Source: Desulfovibrio sp. (GTDB lineage Bacteria > Desulfobacterota > Desulfovibrionia > Desulfovibrionales > Desulfovibrionaceae). From it: DNA of 36,797 bases. The notes under the pieces are model-generated. The model saw nothing but the letters and a program-made list of their open reading frames with translations, searched no databases and was not told the DNA's origin. The stretch spans positions 1-36,797 of the forward strand of contig JAFQED010000057.1 of the NCBI GenBank assembly GCA_017415765.1, written 5' to 3'. A program made the translations under genes and the position numbers. Positions 24,799 through 36,702 of this stretch are shown piece after piece; the first letter of the stretch is position 1; the number at the start of each line of letters is the position of its first letter.

Positions 24799-26234
24799 AA
24801 GGCAAAGAACTGCGGATCGTGGGTTTTCTCTGCAACTGGTGTTCCTATGGAGGGGCCGATACGGCCGGTGTAGCCCGCGCCGGTCAGCCCACAGACCTGC
24901 GCATCATCCGCGTTCCCTGTTCGGGCCGCATCGACCCGCTGTTTATCGTCAAGGCCCTGCTGGGCGGGGCTGACGGCGTACTGGTGTCAGGCTGTCACCC
25001 ACGGGACTGCCACTATGCGGCGGGCAACTTTTATGCGCGGCGCAGGCTGGAAGTGCTCAAACAGTTTTTGCCCGTGCTGGGCATTGACGAGCGGCGTTTC
25101 GAGTACACCTGGGTTTCGGCATCCGAAGGGCAACGCTGGCAGCAGGTGGTCACGGTCTTTACCGAGCGCATCCATCAGCTGGGCCGTGCCCCGCGTTTTG
25201 ACGATGCCGAACCTCTGCTCAAGCTGGCGGATATGGCCCTCACCTCCTTGCGTCCCCTGGGCACAGGCCAAACAGCCGCCCTGGACGAACTCAAGGACGC
25301 CATCAGGGCCAAACTGCCCGAACTGGATTGCGTCATCGGCTGGCAGCAGGGCTATGATGCGGCCCATACCGTGCCGCTCTTCATCCGCAAGCCGGAAGAT
25401 GTGGACAAGCTGGTCTGGGGGCCGTTCAATGTCAACAATCCCGCCGTGTACCTACCCTCCTTCAAGGGCAAGAAGGTGGGCATTGTGGTCAAGGGCTGCG
25501 ATTCCCGCTCGGTGGTGGAACTGTTGCAGGAAAACCTCATCCGGCGCGAGGATGTGACCATCTTTGCCCTGCCCTGTGAAGGCACGCTGGACATGGCCCG
25601 CGTCAACGAAAAACTGGGCCGCTATCAGCGCATTGACAGCGTCAGCCTTGATGAGGCCGGGGCCACCATCGTGGCAGACGGCACGGAACACCGCTTCTGC
25701 ATGACGGAATATGCCCAGGGCAAATGCTATGGCTGTACCACCCCTGCGGCAGTGCTGGCTGATACCCGTCTGGGGACGCCCACGCCGGTGCAGCCCGGTA
25801 CTGTCGTCCCACCGGAGCTGGCCCTGCTGGACAGCATGAGCCTTGAAGAGCGTATGGCCTTCTGGCGTGGACAGATGGAACGCTGCCTGCGCTGCTATGC
25901 CTGCCGCAATGCCTGTCCCATGTGCGTCTGCCGGGATTTCTGCATTTCTGACAGCCGAAACCCGCACTGGATGAGCCAGGAGGACAGCCCCCGCGAAAAA
26001 CTCTTTTTCCAGACCATCCACGCCATGCACCTGGCCGGGCGTTGCACGGGCTGTGGCGAATGTCAGCGGGCCTGTCCCGTGGGTATCCCGATACTTGCCC
26101 TGCGTCAGCAGATCGCACGCGCCGTGGCCCAGCTCTTTGACGGCTACAGGCCCGGCCTTGATCCCGCAGCCGTGCCTCCCTTGCTGGGCTATGAGGTGGA
26201 GGAGAAGAACATCCATGAGAGGGACTGGAAATGA
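24786..26234 (+). CDS. flxCD: FlxD-FlxC fusion: MvhD-like domain joined to an iron-sulfur dehydrogenase subunit
   Basis: This 482-aa protein has residues 1-140 as an MvhD-type domain (Cys16, 19, 45, 70, 75; SGCHPRDCHYAAGN) that docks an electron donor onto HdrA. Residues about 165-482 resemble the FdhB/FrhB-like iron-sulfur subunit FlxC. They contain VVKGCDSRSVVELLQEN, LPCEGTLDM, Cys305/314/317 and two ferredoxin sites (Cys367/370/373/377; Cys420/423/426/430), with extra cysteines CVCRDFC next to the first. In the clusters I know of, FlxC and FlxD are mostly separate chains; here they are one frame without a stop. Start: ATG at 24786 behind GGAGG (10 nt), inside the end of hdrA. Coupled to flxB by ATGA. 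Confidence 0.88.
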   Translation: MPVLEGKELRIVGFLCNWCSYGGADTAGVARAGQPTDLRIIRVPCSGRIDPLFIVKALLGGADGVLVSGCHPRDCHYAAGNFYARRRLEVLKQFLPVLGIDERRFEYTWVSASEGQRWQQVVTVFTERIHQLGRAPRFDDAEPLLKLADMALTSLRPLGTGQTAALDELKDAIRAKLPELDCVIGWQQGYDAAHTVPLFIRKPEDVDKLVWGPFNVNNPAVYLPSFKGKKVGIVVKGCDSRSVVELLQENLIRREDVTIFALPCEGTLDMARVNEKLGRYQRIDSVSLDEAGATIVADGTEHRFCMTEYAQGKCYGCTTPAAVLADTRLGTPTPVQPGTVVPPELALLDSMSLEERMAFWRGQMERCLRCYACRNACPMCVCRDFCISDSRNPHWMSQEDSPREKLFFQTIHAMHLAGRCTGCGECQRACPVGIPILALRQQIARAVAQLFDGYRPGLDPAAVPPLLGYEVEEKNIHERDWK

Positions 26235-27298
26235 GCATGATCCGTTTTGTGACTGCCGATGGTCTGCCCGGCTTTCTGGCCCATCTCGCCAAAGACGGGC
26301 AGCGCGTGCTGGTTCCGGTAGAAAAACCGGCCAACAAGCCTTCTGTGGTGTTTGAACCCTGGCAGGAGGGCAAAGCCTTTACCCTGGCCAAGGCCACTGT
26401 CCCGCCCAAGGAAGCCGTACTGCCCCAGTGCGAGACCCTGTTCAGCTTCAAAAAGGCCAAGGATCCGGCCGACCCCGCCAGGGTCAGTCTGCAACTGGAG
26501 GAAGCCCCTCCGCCACCGCCCACTGTGGTCTTTGCCTGCCGCCCCTGCGATGCACGCGGCTTTGCCGTGCTGGACAGGCCCTATCTGCACGGGCCCTTTG
26601 CAGACCCCTGCTACAAGGCCCGGCGTGAGGCCCTGACTGTCATCACCCTCACCTGTGCCAGTGGCTGCAATACCTGCTTTTGCCATTGGGTGGGGGGCGG
26701 CCCTTCCTCCCCTGAAGGTTCGGACGTGCTGATGACCGCCATTGAAGGGGGCTACGTCCTGCAAGCCATCACCCCCAGGGGGGAAGCCTGCCTTGCAGCC
26801 TCTGCCCTGCCTGACGGAGCAGAAGTCTTCCCCAGGGCAGAAGAAGCCCGCAAGGCAGCCTGGCAAAGCCTGGAGCCTGCGCCTGATCTCAAGGACGCCC
26901 CCCAACGGCTGGCCGCGCTTTTTACAGACACGACCTTCTGGCAGGAGCAGACCGACCGCTGCCTGTCCTGCGGGGCGTGTACCTACTTCTGCCCCACCTG
27001 CTACTGCTTCAACATCACTGACGAAGGCGAGGGCCTGAGTGAAAAGGGAGGCCGGCGTCTGCGCAGCTGGGACAACTGCATGTCATCCCTCTTTACCCGC
27101 GAGGCCAGCGGACACAATCCGCGCAACGCAAAGGCCCTGCGGATGCGAAACCGCGTTTCGCACAAGTTTGCCACCTATCCCGAAAACTGGGGCAGTTTTT
27201 CCTGTAACGGCTGTGGCCGCTGCATCAGCAACTGCCCGGTATGTCTGGATATACGCGCCATAGTACTTGCTGCACTGGAGAAAGGAGCTGACGCATGA
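26231..27298 (+). CDS. flxB: Flx complex iron-sulfur subunit B
   Basis: FlxB is an electron-transfer subunit similar to the beta subunits of soluble hydrogenases and to AsrA of anaerobic sulfite reductase. The 355-aa product has VFACRPCDARGFAVLDR (100-116) and a Cys group at 142/146/149/151 typical of the family's N-terminal half. Two [4Fe-4S] sites follow at Cys244/247/250/254 (CLSCGACTYFCP) and Cys325/328/331/335 (CNGCGRCISNCP). It should link the FlxA flavin to FlxC/D. It overlaps both neighbours by ATGA, so stoichiometric translation is likely. Confidence 0.9.
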   Translation: MSMIRFVTADGLPGFLAHLAKDGQRVLVPVEKPANKPSVVFEPWQEGKAFTLAKATVPPKEAVLPQCETLFSFKKAKDPADPARVSLQLEEAPPPPPTVVFACRPCDARGFAVLDRPYLHGPFADPCYKARREALTVITLTCASGCNTCFCHWVGGGPSSPEGSDVLMTAIEGGYVLQAITPRGEACLAASALPDGAEVFPRAEEARKAAWQSLEPAPDLKDAPQRLAALFTDTTFWQEQTDRCLSCGACTYFCPTCYCFNITDEGEGLSEKGGRRLRSWDNCMSSLFTREASGHNPRNAKALRMRNRVSHKFATYPENWGSFSCNGCGRCISNCPVCLDIRAIVLAALEKGADA

Positions 27299-28182
27299 GC
27301 GGCACGAAGACCCAACAGACCATGCTGCGGGAGATAAGCCCACGCCCCATGCCTGACGGCAATCCTTATCTGCCCATGCCCGCCACTGTGGCAGAGGTCA
27401 TTCAGGAAACCGGCAATATCAAAACCATGCGCGTGGTGCTGGACGATGCCGAGGCCATGCGCCAATTTGTGTATGAACCGGGCCAGGTGGGGCAGCTTTC
27501 GGTCTTTGGCGCGGGGGAATCCACCTTTGTCATCAACTCTCCGCCCTCCCAAAAGGACTACCTGCAATTTTCCGTCATGCAGGCCGGTGAGGTCACGGCG
27601 GCCATCCATCGCCTGTCCCCCGGAGACAAGGTTGGGGTACGCGCCCCGCTGGGCAATTACTTTCCCTATGCGGACTGGAAGGGCAAGGATGTCTTTTTTG
27701 TGGGCGGCGGCATCGGCATGGCCCCCATCCGTACCATCATGCTGCACTTGCTGGAACACAAGGACGACTACGGCAAGGTGAGCCTGCTCTATGGCGCACG
27801 CAGCCCGCGTGACATGGCCTACAGTTATGAACTGGATGACTGGCTGCGTCGCCCTGACCTTGACTGTACCCTCTGCATCGATGCCCCCTTTGAGGGATGG
27901 GAACACAAGGTGGGGCTTATCCCCAACGTGCTGCTGGAGCTGGCCCCCAGCCCGGCCAACTGTGTGGCCGTGCTTTGCGGCCCGCCCATCATGATCAAGT
28001 TTACGGTGCAGGCCCTGGAAAAACTGGGCTTCGCACCGGAAAACATCGTGACCACGCTGGAAAAACGCATGAAATGCGGTATCGGCATTTGTGGCCGCTG
28101 CAACATTGGCGGGCGTTATGTCTGCATTGATGGCCCCGTGTTCACATGGAAGGAATTACAGGCCCTGCCGCCGGAACTCTGA
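27295..28182 (+). CDS. flxA: Flx complex NADH-oxidising flavoprotein A
   Basis: FlxA is a ferredoxin-NAD(P) reductase-type subunit expected to oxidise NADH. In the 295-aa product, an FAD-binding barrel (about 30-125) contains the FVINSPPS segment in place of the classical RxYS. The nucleotide domain carries FFVGGGIGMAPIR (134-146) and LCGPPIMI. A PyrK-like [2Fe-2S] ligand set closes it (Cys261, 266, 269, 277 in CGIGICGRCN...YVC). It is last in the hdrCBA-flxCD-flxB-flxA operon. In D. vulgaris a similar cluster is associated with alcohol oxidation; no alcohol dehydrogenase gene is in this window. Confidence 0.92.
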   Translation: MSGTKTQQTMLREISPRPMPDGNPYLPMPATVAEVIQETGNIKTMRVVLDDAEAMRQFVYEPGQVGQLSVFGAGESTFVINSPPSQKDYLQFSVMQAGEVTAAIHRLSPGDKVGVRAPLGNYFPYADWKGKDVFFVGGGIGMAPIRTIMLHLLEHKDDYGKVSLLYGARSPRDMAYSYELDDWLRRPDLDCTLCIDAPFEGWEHKVGLIPNVLLELAPSPANCVAVLCGPPIMIKFTVQALEKLGFAPENIVTTLEKRMKCGIGICGRCNIGGRYVCIDGPVFTWKELQALPPEL

Positions 28183-28237
28183 TCACGTCCTTGTCCGCTC
28201 CATGCAGGAAAGGATGTCCCGAAGCCAAGGAGAACTG

Positions 28238-28786
28238 ATGCAAAAACTCTTGTCTTGCTGCTGCCTCTGCGCCCTGCTGGCGGGCTTGCCCGTCATGGCC
28301 GGAGCAGCCAATGCCAAAATAGACCCGGAAAGCTATATCTGCGCCGAACTGGTGGCCCTGGCCAGCACCGAAAGCGATGGCCCGTTGTTCGAGGCCCTGC
28401 AACTGGACGGCTATGCCGCCGCAGCCCTGGAACAGGATCTGGCCGTGCCGGAGGCCCTTGCCCCCCTTGCCATGCAGGTGGTTGCCATCTGTCAGGCCCA
28501 TCCGACAGAAAAGGTCAGCACTGTCTGGCAGGATGTACGCAAGCAGGCCGTCTTCCCCAGGGGCGGGCCGTGGCAGGCAGAGCGCGTGCCCTGCAAGACG
28601 TATAATGACAACCCTGATGAGGGCAGTGGCTTCCCTGTCTGGCTGGATGGCTACAATCGGCAAAAAAGCGGCACAACTGCGTCCATCCTGGAGAACAATG
28701 AAACCTACCAGAGCTTTTTACAGGCCTGTAGCCGCAAACCCGAAGCCCGCATGCTGGACGTGCTGCGCGAACAGTTGCAGCAGTAG
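28238..28786 (+). CDS. Secreted protein with two HdeA-like units
   Basis: This 182-aa predicted periplasmic protein has a signal peptide of about 26 residues (LLSCCCLCALLAGL core, cleavage after AANA). The mature chain contains the same pattern twice: Cys35 - LDGY (56-59) - Cys85-x3-Pro, and Cys119 - LDGY (136-139) - Cys164-x3-Pro. Cysteine spacing and the C...GY...C...P layout recall the acid-stress chaperone HdeA, which has one disulfide per unit. The longer frame upstream would overlap flxA; the start at 28238 follows AAGGAG by 5 nt. It lies 55 nt after flxA with no terminator between, so it may be cotranscribed. The family call rests on pattern only. Confidence 0.72.
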   Translation: MQKLLSCCCLCALLAGLPVMAGAANAKIDPESYICAELVALASTESDGPLFEALQLDGYAAAALEQDLAVPEALAPLAMQVVAICQAHPTEKVSTVWQDVRKQAVFPRGGPWQAERVPCKTYNDNPDEGSGFPVWLDGYNRQKSGTTASILENNETYQSFLQACSRKPEARMLDVLREQLQQ

Positions 28787-28805
28787 GCACTGGCTGTAGA
28801 GCTAA

Positions 28806-28940
28806 ATGCCATTGAAAATGGCAGTTGCTCTGGCGGACGCGAGAGCGGACGCCCGCGCCGTCAGCAAGCGGGAAAACCGCGTTTTTCCCGCGAAGCGTAG
28901 GCAGCGTGACGATTGAAACACAGAGTGTTTCAATCAAAAA
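28806..28940 (+). repeat. Dispersed hairpin repeat, copy D
   Basis: This is the cleanest copy on the plus strand. It contains TGCCATT-GAA-AATGGCA, GCTCTGGCGGACGC, GAGCGGACGCCCGCGCCGTC, GCGGGAAAA...TTTTCCCGC, GCGTAGGCAGCGT and the perfect stem GATTGAAACAC-AGA-GTGTTTCAATC (28911-28935) plus an A-run. It lies between the HdeA-like gene and the convergent ackA terminator, so here it is not in the leader of any gene. Confidence 0.85.
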
Positions 28941-28957
28941 TGCTCTGGACACATCCA

Positions 28958-28998
28958 GAAAAAATGAGGGGACGAACCGGTATTACCGATTCGTCCCC
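28958..28998 (-). terminator. Terminator after ackA
   Basis: On the minus strand GGGGACGAA and TTCGTCCCC pair with an inner CGGT/ACCG extension and are followed by TCATTTTTTCTGG. Confidence 0.88.
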
Positions 28999-29020
28999 CT
29001 ATTATTTGTTCAACTGCTAC

Positions 29021-30229
29021 CTAGGCCAGCACTTCCTGCGTGGCCATGGCGATCTGCAATTCTTCGTTGGTGGGGATGACCAGCACCGGCACGGAGCTGT
29101 CCGGCGTGGAGATGACGCGGGCACCGGGCTTGCGGGTATTATTTTCTGCCACATCCAGCTTGATGCCCAGGCCTTCCAGCCCTTCAATGACGCCAGCACG
29201 GACCAGATTGTCGTTTTCGCCAATGCCGGCGGTAAAGACAAGGGCATCCACCTTGCCGTCCAGCAGGAAGAAGTAGGAACCAAGGATCTTCTTGATGCTG
29301 CGTACCAGCATACGGAAGGCCAGTTCGGCCTGTTCGTTGCCCTTTTCGCGCTGGCTGTGTACGTCACGCATATCGGTGAAGCCGCACAGGCCCAGCAGGC
29401 CGGACTTCTTGTTCATCAGGGTGTCCACCTCGGCCGGGGAGAGGTTTTTCTTTTCCATGATGAAGGGAACGATGGCCGGGTCAATGCTGCCGCAGCGCGT
29501 CCCCATGATCAGCCCTTCCAGCGGGGTCAGGCCCATGCTGGTGTCAAAGCACTTGCCGTTCTTCACGCAGCTCATGGACGAGCCATTGCCAAGGTGCATG
29601 GTGATGGAGCGCAGCTCGGCAAGAGGCTTGCCCAAAAATTCCGCAGTCTTGCGGGCAATGTACTTGTGCGAGGTACCGTGGAAGCCGTAACGGCGGATAC
29701 GCAGTTCCTCGTACAGTTCATAAGGCAGGGCGTACATATAGGCTTCCTTGCTCATACCCATACCGAATTCGGTGTCGAACACGGCCACATTGGGCACACC
29801 GGGAAAGAGCTTTTCCGCCACTTCGATGCCCATGAGGTTGGCCGGATTGTGCAGGGGGCCAAGCAGGAAACATTCCCTAATGATGCCCTTGACCTTCTCG
29901 TCGACCTTGACCGGGTCGGTGACGGCTTCGCCGCCGTGCAGCACACGATGGCCGATACCGTAGATTTCGCTCTTGTCCTTGATGACGCCCACTTCCGGGT
30001 CAGTCAGGAGGGAGATGACCAGCTCCATGGCTTCCACATGGGTGGGGAAGGCCGCTTCACGGACGAGCTTCTGTTCCTTGTCCGTATCAGGGGCGATCTT
30101 GTGGGTCAGGACACCTGTGGGCTGGCCGATGCGTTCGGCAAGGCCGGAACAAAGCACGCTCTGATCGTCCATTTCAAGCAGCTGGTATTTGCAGGAGGAA
30201 GAACCGGCATTGATGACCAGTATTTTCAT
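29021..30229 (-). CDS. ackA: Acetate kinase
   Basis: AckA converts acetyl phosphate and ADP to acetate and ATP. The 402-aa product has the family motifs VINAGSSSCKYQL (5-17), GHRVLHGGE, the LHNPAN His (127), Asp152 in FDTEF, YGFHGTSH (181-188), HLGNGSSM and TAGIGEND. The usual FDTAFHQTMP-type signature reads FDTEFGMGMS (151-160): the Asp is kept, but the His after Phe is Gly and the QTMP part is changed. All other catalytic motifs are intact, so activity is likely. Start: ATG behind AAGGATGT. It lies downstream of pta in the same direction, separated by 74 nt holding a hairpin. Confidence 0.96.
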   Translation of the reverse strand: MKILVINAGSSSCKYQLLEMDDQSVLCSGLAERIGQPTGVLTHKIAPDTDKEQKLVREAAFPTHVEAMELVISLLTDPEVGVIKDKSEIYGIGHRVLHGGEAVTDPVKVDEKVKGIIRECFLLGPLHNPANLMGIEVAEKLFPGVPNVAVFDTEFGMGMSKEAYMYALPYELYEELRIRRYGFHGTSHKYIARKTAEFLGKPLAELRSITMHLGNGSSMSCVKNGKCFDTSMGLTPLEGLIMGTRCGSIDPAIVPFIMEKKNLSPAEVDTLMNKKSGLLGLCGFTDMRDVHSQREKGNEQAELAFRMLVRSIKKILGSYFFLLDGKVDALVFTAGIGENDNLVRAGVIEGLEGLGIKLDVAENNTRKPGARVISTPDSSVPVLVIPTNEELQIAMATQEVLA

Positions 30230-30250
30230 GACACATCCTTTTTGTCTGTA

Positions 30251-30281
30251 GGGCCGACCGCAGGTCGATGCTGGTCGGCCC
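30251..30281 (-). other. Intercistronic hairpin between pta and ackA
   Basis: GGGCCGACC (30251-30259) and GGTCGGCCC (30273-30281) form a perfect 9-bp stem with a 13-nt loop. No T-run follows in the direction of transcription. It is more likely a processing or stability element than a terminator. Confidence 0.6.
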
Positions 30282-30303
30282 GGGATATTGGCTCAAGGCC
30301 AGG

Positions 30304-32421
30304 TTATTTCTGGGCTGCCTTCTTTTCGGCAGCAGCCTGCACGGCGGTGATGGCAACGGTGTTCACGATGTCCGGCACGGTGCAGCCACGCGAAAGGTCA
30401 TTCACAGGCTTGTTCAAGCCCTGAAGGACCGGCCCGATAGCCACCGCGCCCGCAGCGCGCTGCACGGCCTTGTAGGTATTGTTGCCGGTATTCAGGTCAG
30501 GGAAGATGAACACGGTGGCCTTGCCCGCCACCTTGCTGTCGGGCAGCTTGGTCCTTGCCACAGCGGGGTCAATGGCGGCATCGTACTGGATAGGCCCTTC
30601 CAGGGCCAGTTCAGGAGCCATTTCCTTGGCCAGCCTGGTGGCCTCGATGACCACATCCACGTCTGTTCCCTTGCCCGAAGAGCCTGTGGAGTAGGAAAGC
30701 ATGGCCACACGCGGGTCCACGCCAAAGACTTCGGCAGTGCGGGCCGAGGCCACGGCGATTTCGGCCAGTTGCTGCGCGCTGGGATTGGGATTGACGGCGC
30801 AGTCGCCAAAGACCAGCACACGATCCTTGAGGCACATCAAAAAGACCGAAGAGACCACCGAGTAGCCGGGGCGGGTCTTGATGAACTCGAATGCCGGGCG
30901 GATGGTATGGGCGGTGGTGTTGACCGCGCCGGAAACCATGCCATCGGCATCGTCCTTCTTGACCATCATGGTGGCGTAATAGGTGGCGTCACGCATGATG
31001 TCCCGCGCCTGTTCAAGGGTGATGCCCTTGGCCTTGCGGAGCTCTGCATAGGTCTGGGCATACTCTTCAAACTTGGGTGATGTGACCGGGTCGATCAGGG
31101 TCGCGCCTTCAATATCCAGGCCAAGGGCATTGGCCTTGGCACGGATGTTGTCCACATTGCCCAGCAGGATGATGTCGGCCACTTCGCGGCGCAGCAGGAT
31201 GTCCGTGGCCTGGAGGATGCGCTCTTCCTCGCCTTCGGCCAGCACGATCCGCATCCTGGCGTTTTTGGCGCGTTCGATGAGTTCAAATTCAAACATCATG
31301 GGCGTCATACGACCGCTGGTCTTGCAGAGCAGACGCTTGGAGATCTCCTTGCCGTTGACATAGTGCTCGTACAGGCCCAGTACGGTATTGATCTTGCGGG
31401 CATCGCCCGGCTCGATCAAGCCGTAGATCTCCTGCAGGGCCATGATGGTACGGTAGGTATGCTGTTCGGTCAGCAGCACAGGCAGTGGTGTACCGCCCCA
31501 GCCCTTGACAAGCTGGCAGATCTCGTCCGAGGGGCGCAGCCCACCGGTCAGCAGTACCCCTGCGATGTCGGGCTTGGTGGAGGACTGGCGGGTAGCCAGC
31601 GCGGCCAGCAGTATGTCCGAACGGTCGCCGGGCGAGATGATGAGCTGATCCTTGGCCACATAGGACAAAAAGTTATCCACATGCATGGCCGCCACAAGAT
31701 AGTCGCCCACCAGGGTATCCAGCCGGTTTTCACCAAAGAGCACTTCGGCGTTGAGGCCCTTCTGCACATCCTGCATGGTGGCGCGGCCAATGGTGGGGTC
31801 GTTGGGCACGGCGTAAATCATGGCCGGCACGCCATCCTGTGCAAAATCCTTGCGGAAGTCTTCCACATCGGTCAGGCTGAGGTCAGCCCGATTGATGATG
31901 GTGGCGATGACTTCCAACGCATAGGGCTGGAGGCTGTCCATGGTCAGGCGCAGGGATTCGTGGATGTCCTGCGGGCTGGCGTTGTCGCCACTGGTCACGA
32001 GGATCACAGGGCAGCCGAGATTGGCCGCGATCTCGGCATTCAGCTCGAATTCGGACACCGGATCCTTGCCCAGAAAGTCCGTGCCCACGCAAAGTACAAA
32101 ATCGTACTTGGCCTGCAGGTGCTTGAACTTGCGCAGGATGTTCTCGATGAGCAGGGTACGCGAACCCTGATTGATGATCTCGCGTGCTTCGGCCAGGGTG
32201 TAGGCAAAGGTGTCGGGATACTCCATGTCGAGCTTGAAATGCTCAAGCATGAGGTTGATGTCCGGGTCGCGGTCGTCCAGTTGCGGCTCGTTGATGATGG
32301 GCCGGAAAAAAGCCACATTCTGCATCTGGCGGCTGAGCATCTGCATGGTGCCAAGGGCCACGGCACTCTTGCCGGACATGGCACTGGTGGCAGTGATATA
32401 AAGGCAGTGGTGCTGCTGCAT
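30304..32421 (-). CDS. pta: Phosphate acetyltransferase (long form with P-loop domain)
   Basis: Pta converts acetyl-CoA and phosphate to acetyl phosphate. The 705-aa product is the three-domain form. It has an N-terminal P-loop ATPase-like domain (TATSAMSGKSAVALG, residues 10-24), a middle DRTGG domain (about 215-330) and the C-terminal PTA catalytic domain from about 373 (MRIVLAEGEEERILQA; DADGMVSGAVNTTAHTIRP; CAVNPNPSAQQLAEIA; FPDLNTGNNTYKAVQRAAGA). Length is normal for this form. The start is behind an AAGGGGA site. It lies between por and ackA in the same direction, giving the route pyruvate to acetate with ATP formation. Confidence 0.97.
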   Translation of the reverse strand: MQQHHCLYITATSAMSGKSAVALGTMQMLSRQMQNVAFFRPIINEPQLDDRDPDINLMLEHFKLDMEYPDTFAYTLAEAREIINQGSRTLLIENILRKFKHLQAKYDFVLCVGTDFLGKDPVSEFELNAEIAANLGCPVILVTSGDNASPQDIHESLRLTMDSLQPYALEVIATIINRADLSLTDVEDFRKDFAQDGVPAMIYAVPNDPTIGRATMQDVQKGLNAEVLFGENRLDTLVGDYLVAAMHVDNFLSYVAKDQLIISPGDRSDILLAALATRQSSTKPDIAGVLLTGGLRPSDEICQLVKGWGGTPLPVLLTEQHTYRTIMALQEIYGLIEPGDARKINTVLGLYEHYVNGKEISKRLLCKTSGRMTPMMFEFELIERAKNARMRIVLAEGEEERILQATDILLRREVADIILLGNVDNIRAKANALGLDIEGATLIDPVTSPKFEEYAQTYAELRKAKGITLEQARDIMRDATYYATMMVKKDDADGMVSGAVNTTAHTIRPAFEFIKTRPGYSVVSSVFLMCLKDRVLVFGDCAVNPNPSAQQLAEIAVASARTAEVFGVDPRVAMLSYSTGSSGKGTDVDVVIEATRLAKEMAPELALEGPIQYDAAIDPAVARTKLPDSKVAGKATVFIFPDLNTGNNTYKAVQRAAGAVAIGPVLQGLNKPVNDLSRGCTVPDIVNTVAITAVQAAAEKKAAQK

Positions 32422-32443
32422 GGGTGCTTCCCCTTACAAAGAA

Positions 32444-32501
32444 GGCGCGGCCTTGGCCGCGCCACACTGTGTTGCGCGGCCGCGCACCCTGCGGGTGCGC
32501 G
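32444..32501 (-). other. Two strong hairpins between por and pta
   Basis: GGCGCGGCC-TT-GGCCGCGCC (32444-32463, minimal loop) and CGCGCACCC-TGC-GGGTGCGCG (32481-32501) fill the 93-nt por-pta gap. On the minus strand the second is followed after a few bases by the first, then by TTCTTTG. They may act as a partial terminator or as RNA-stability elements that let por and pta be expressed at different levels. Confidence 0.6.
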
Positions 32502-32514
32502 ACCGGGATACTGC

Positions 32515-36702
<4,188 letters not shown>

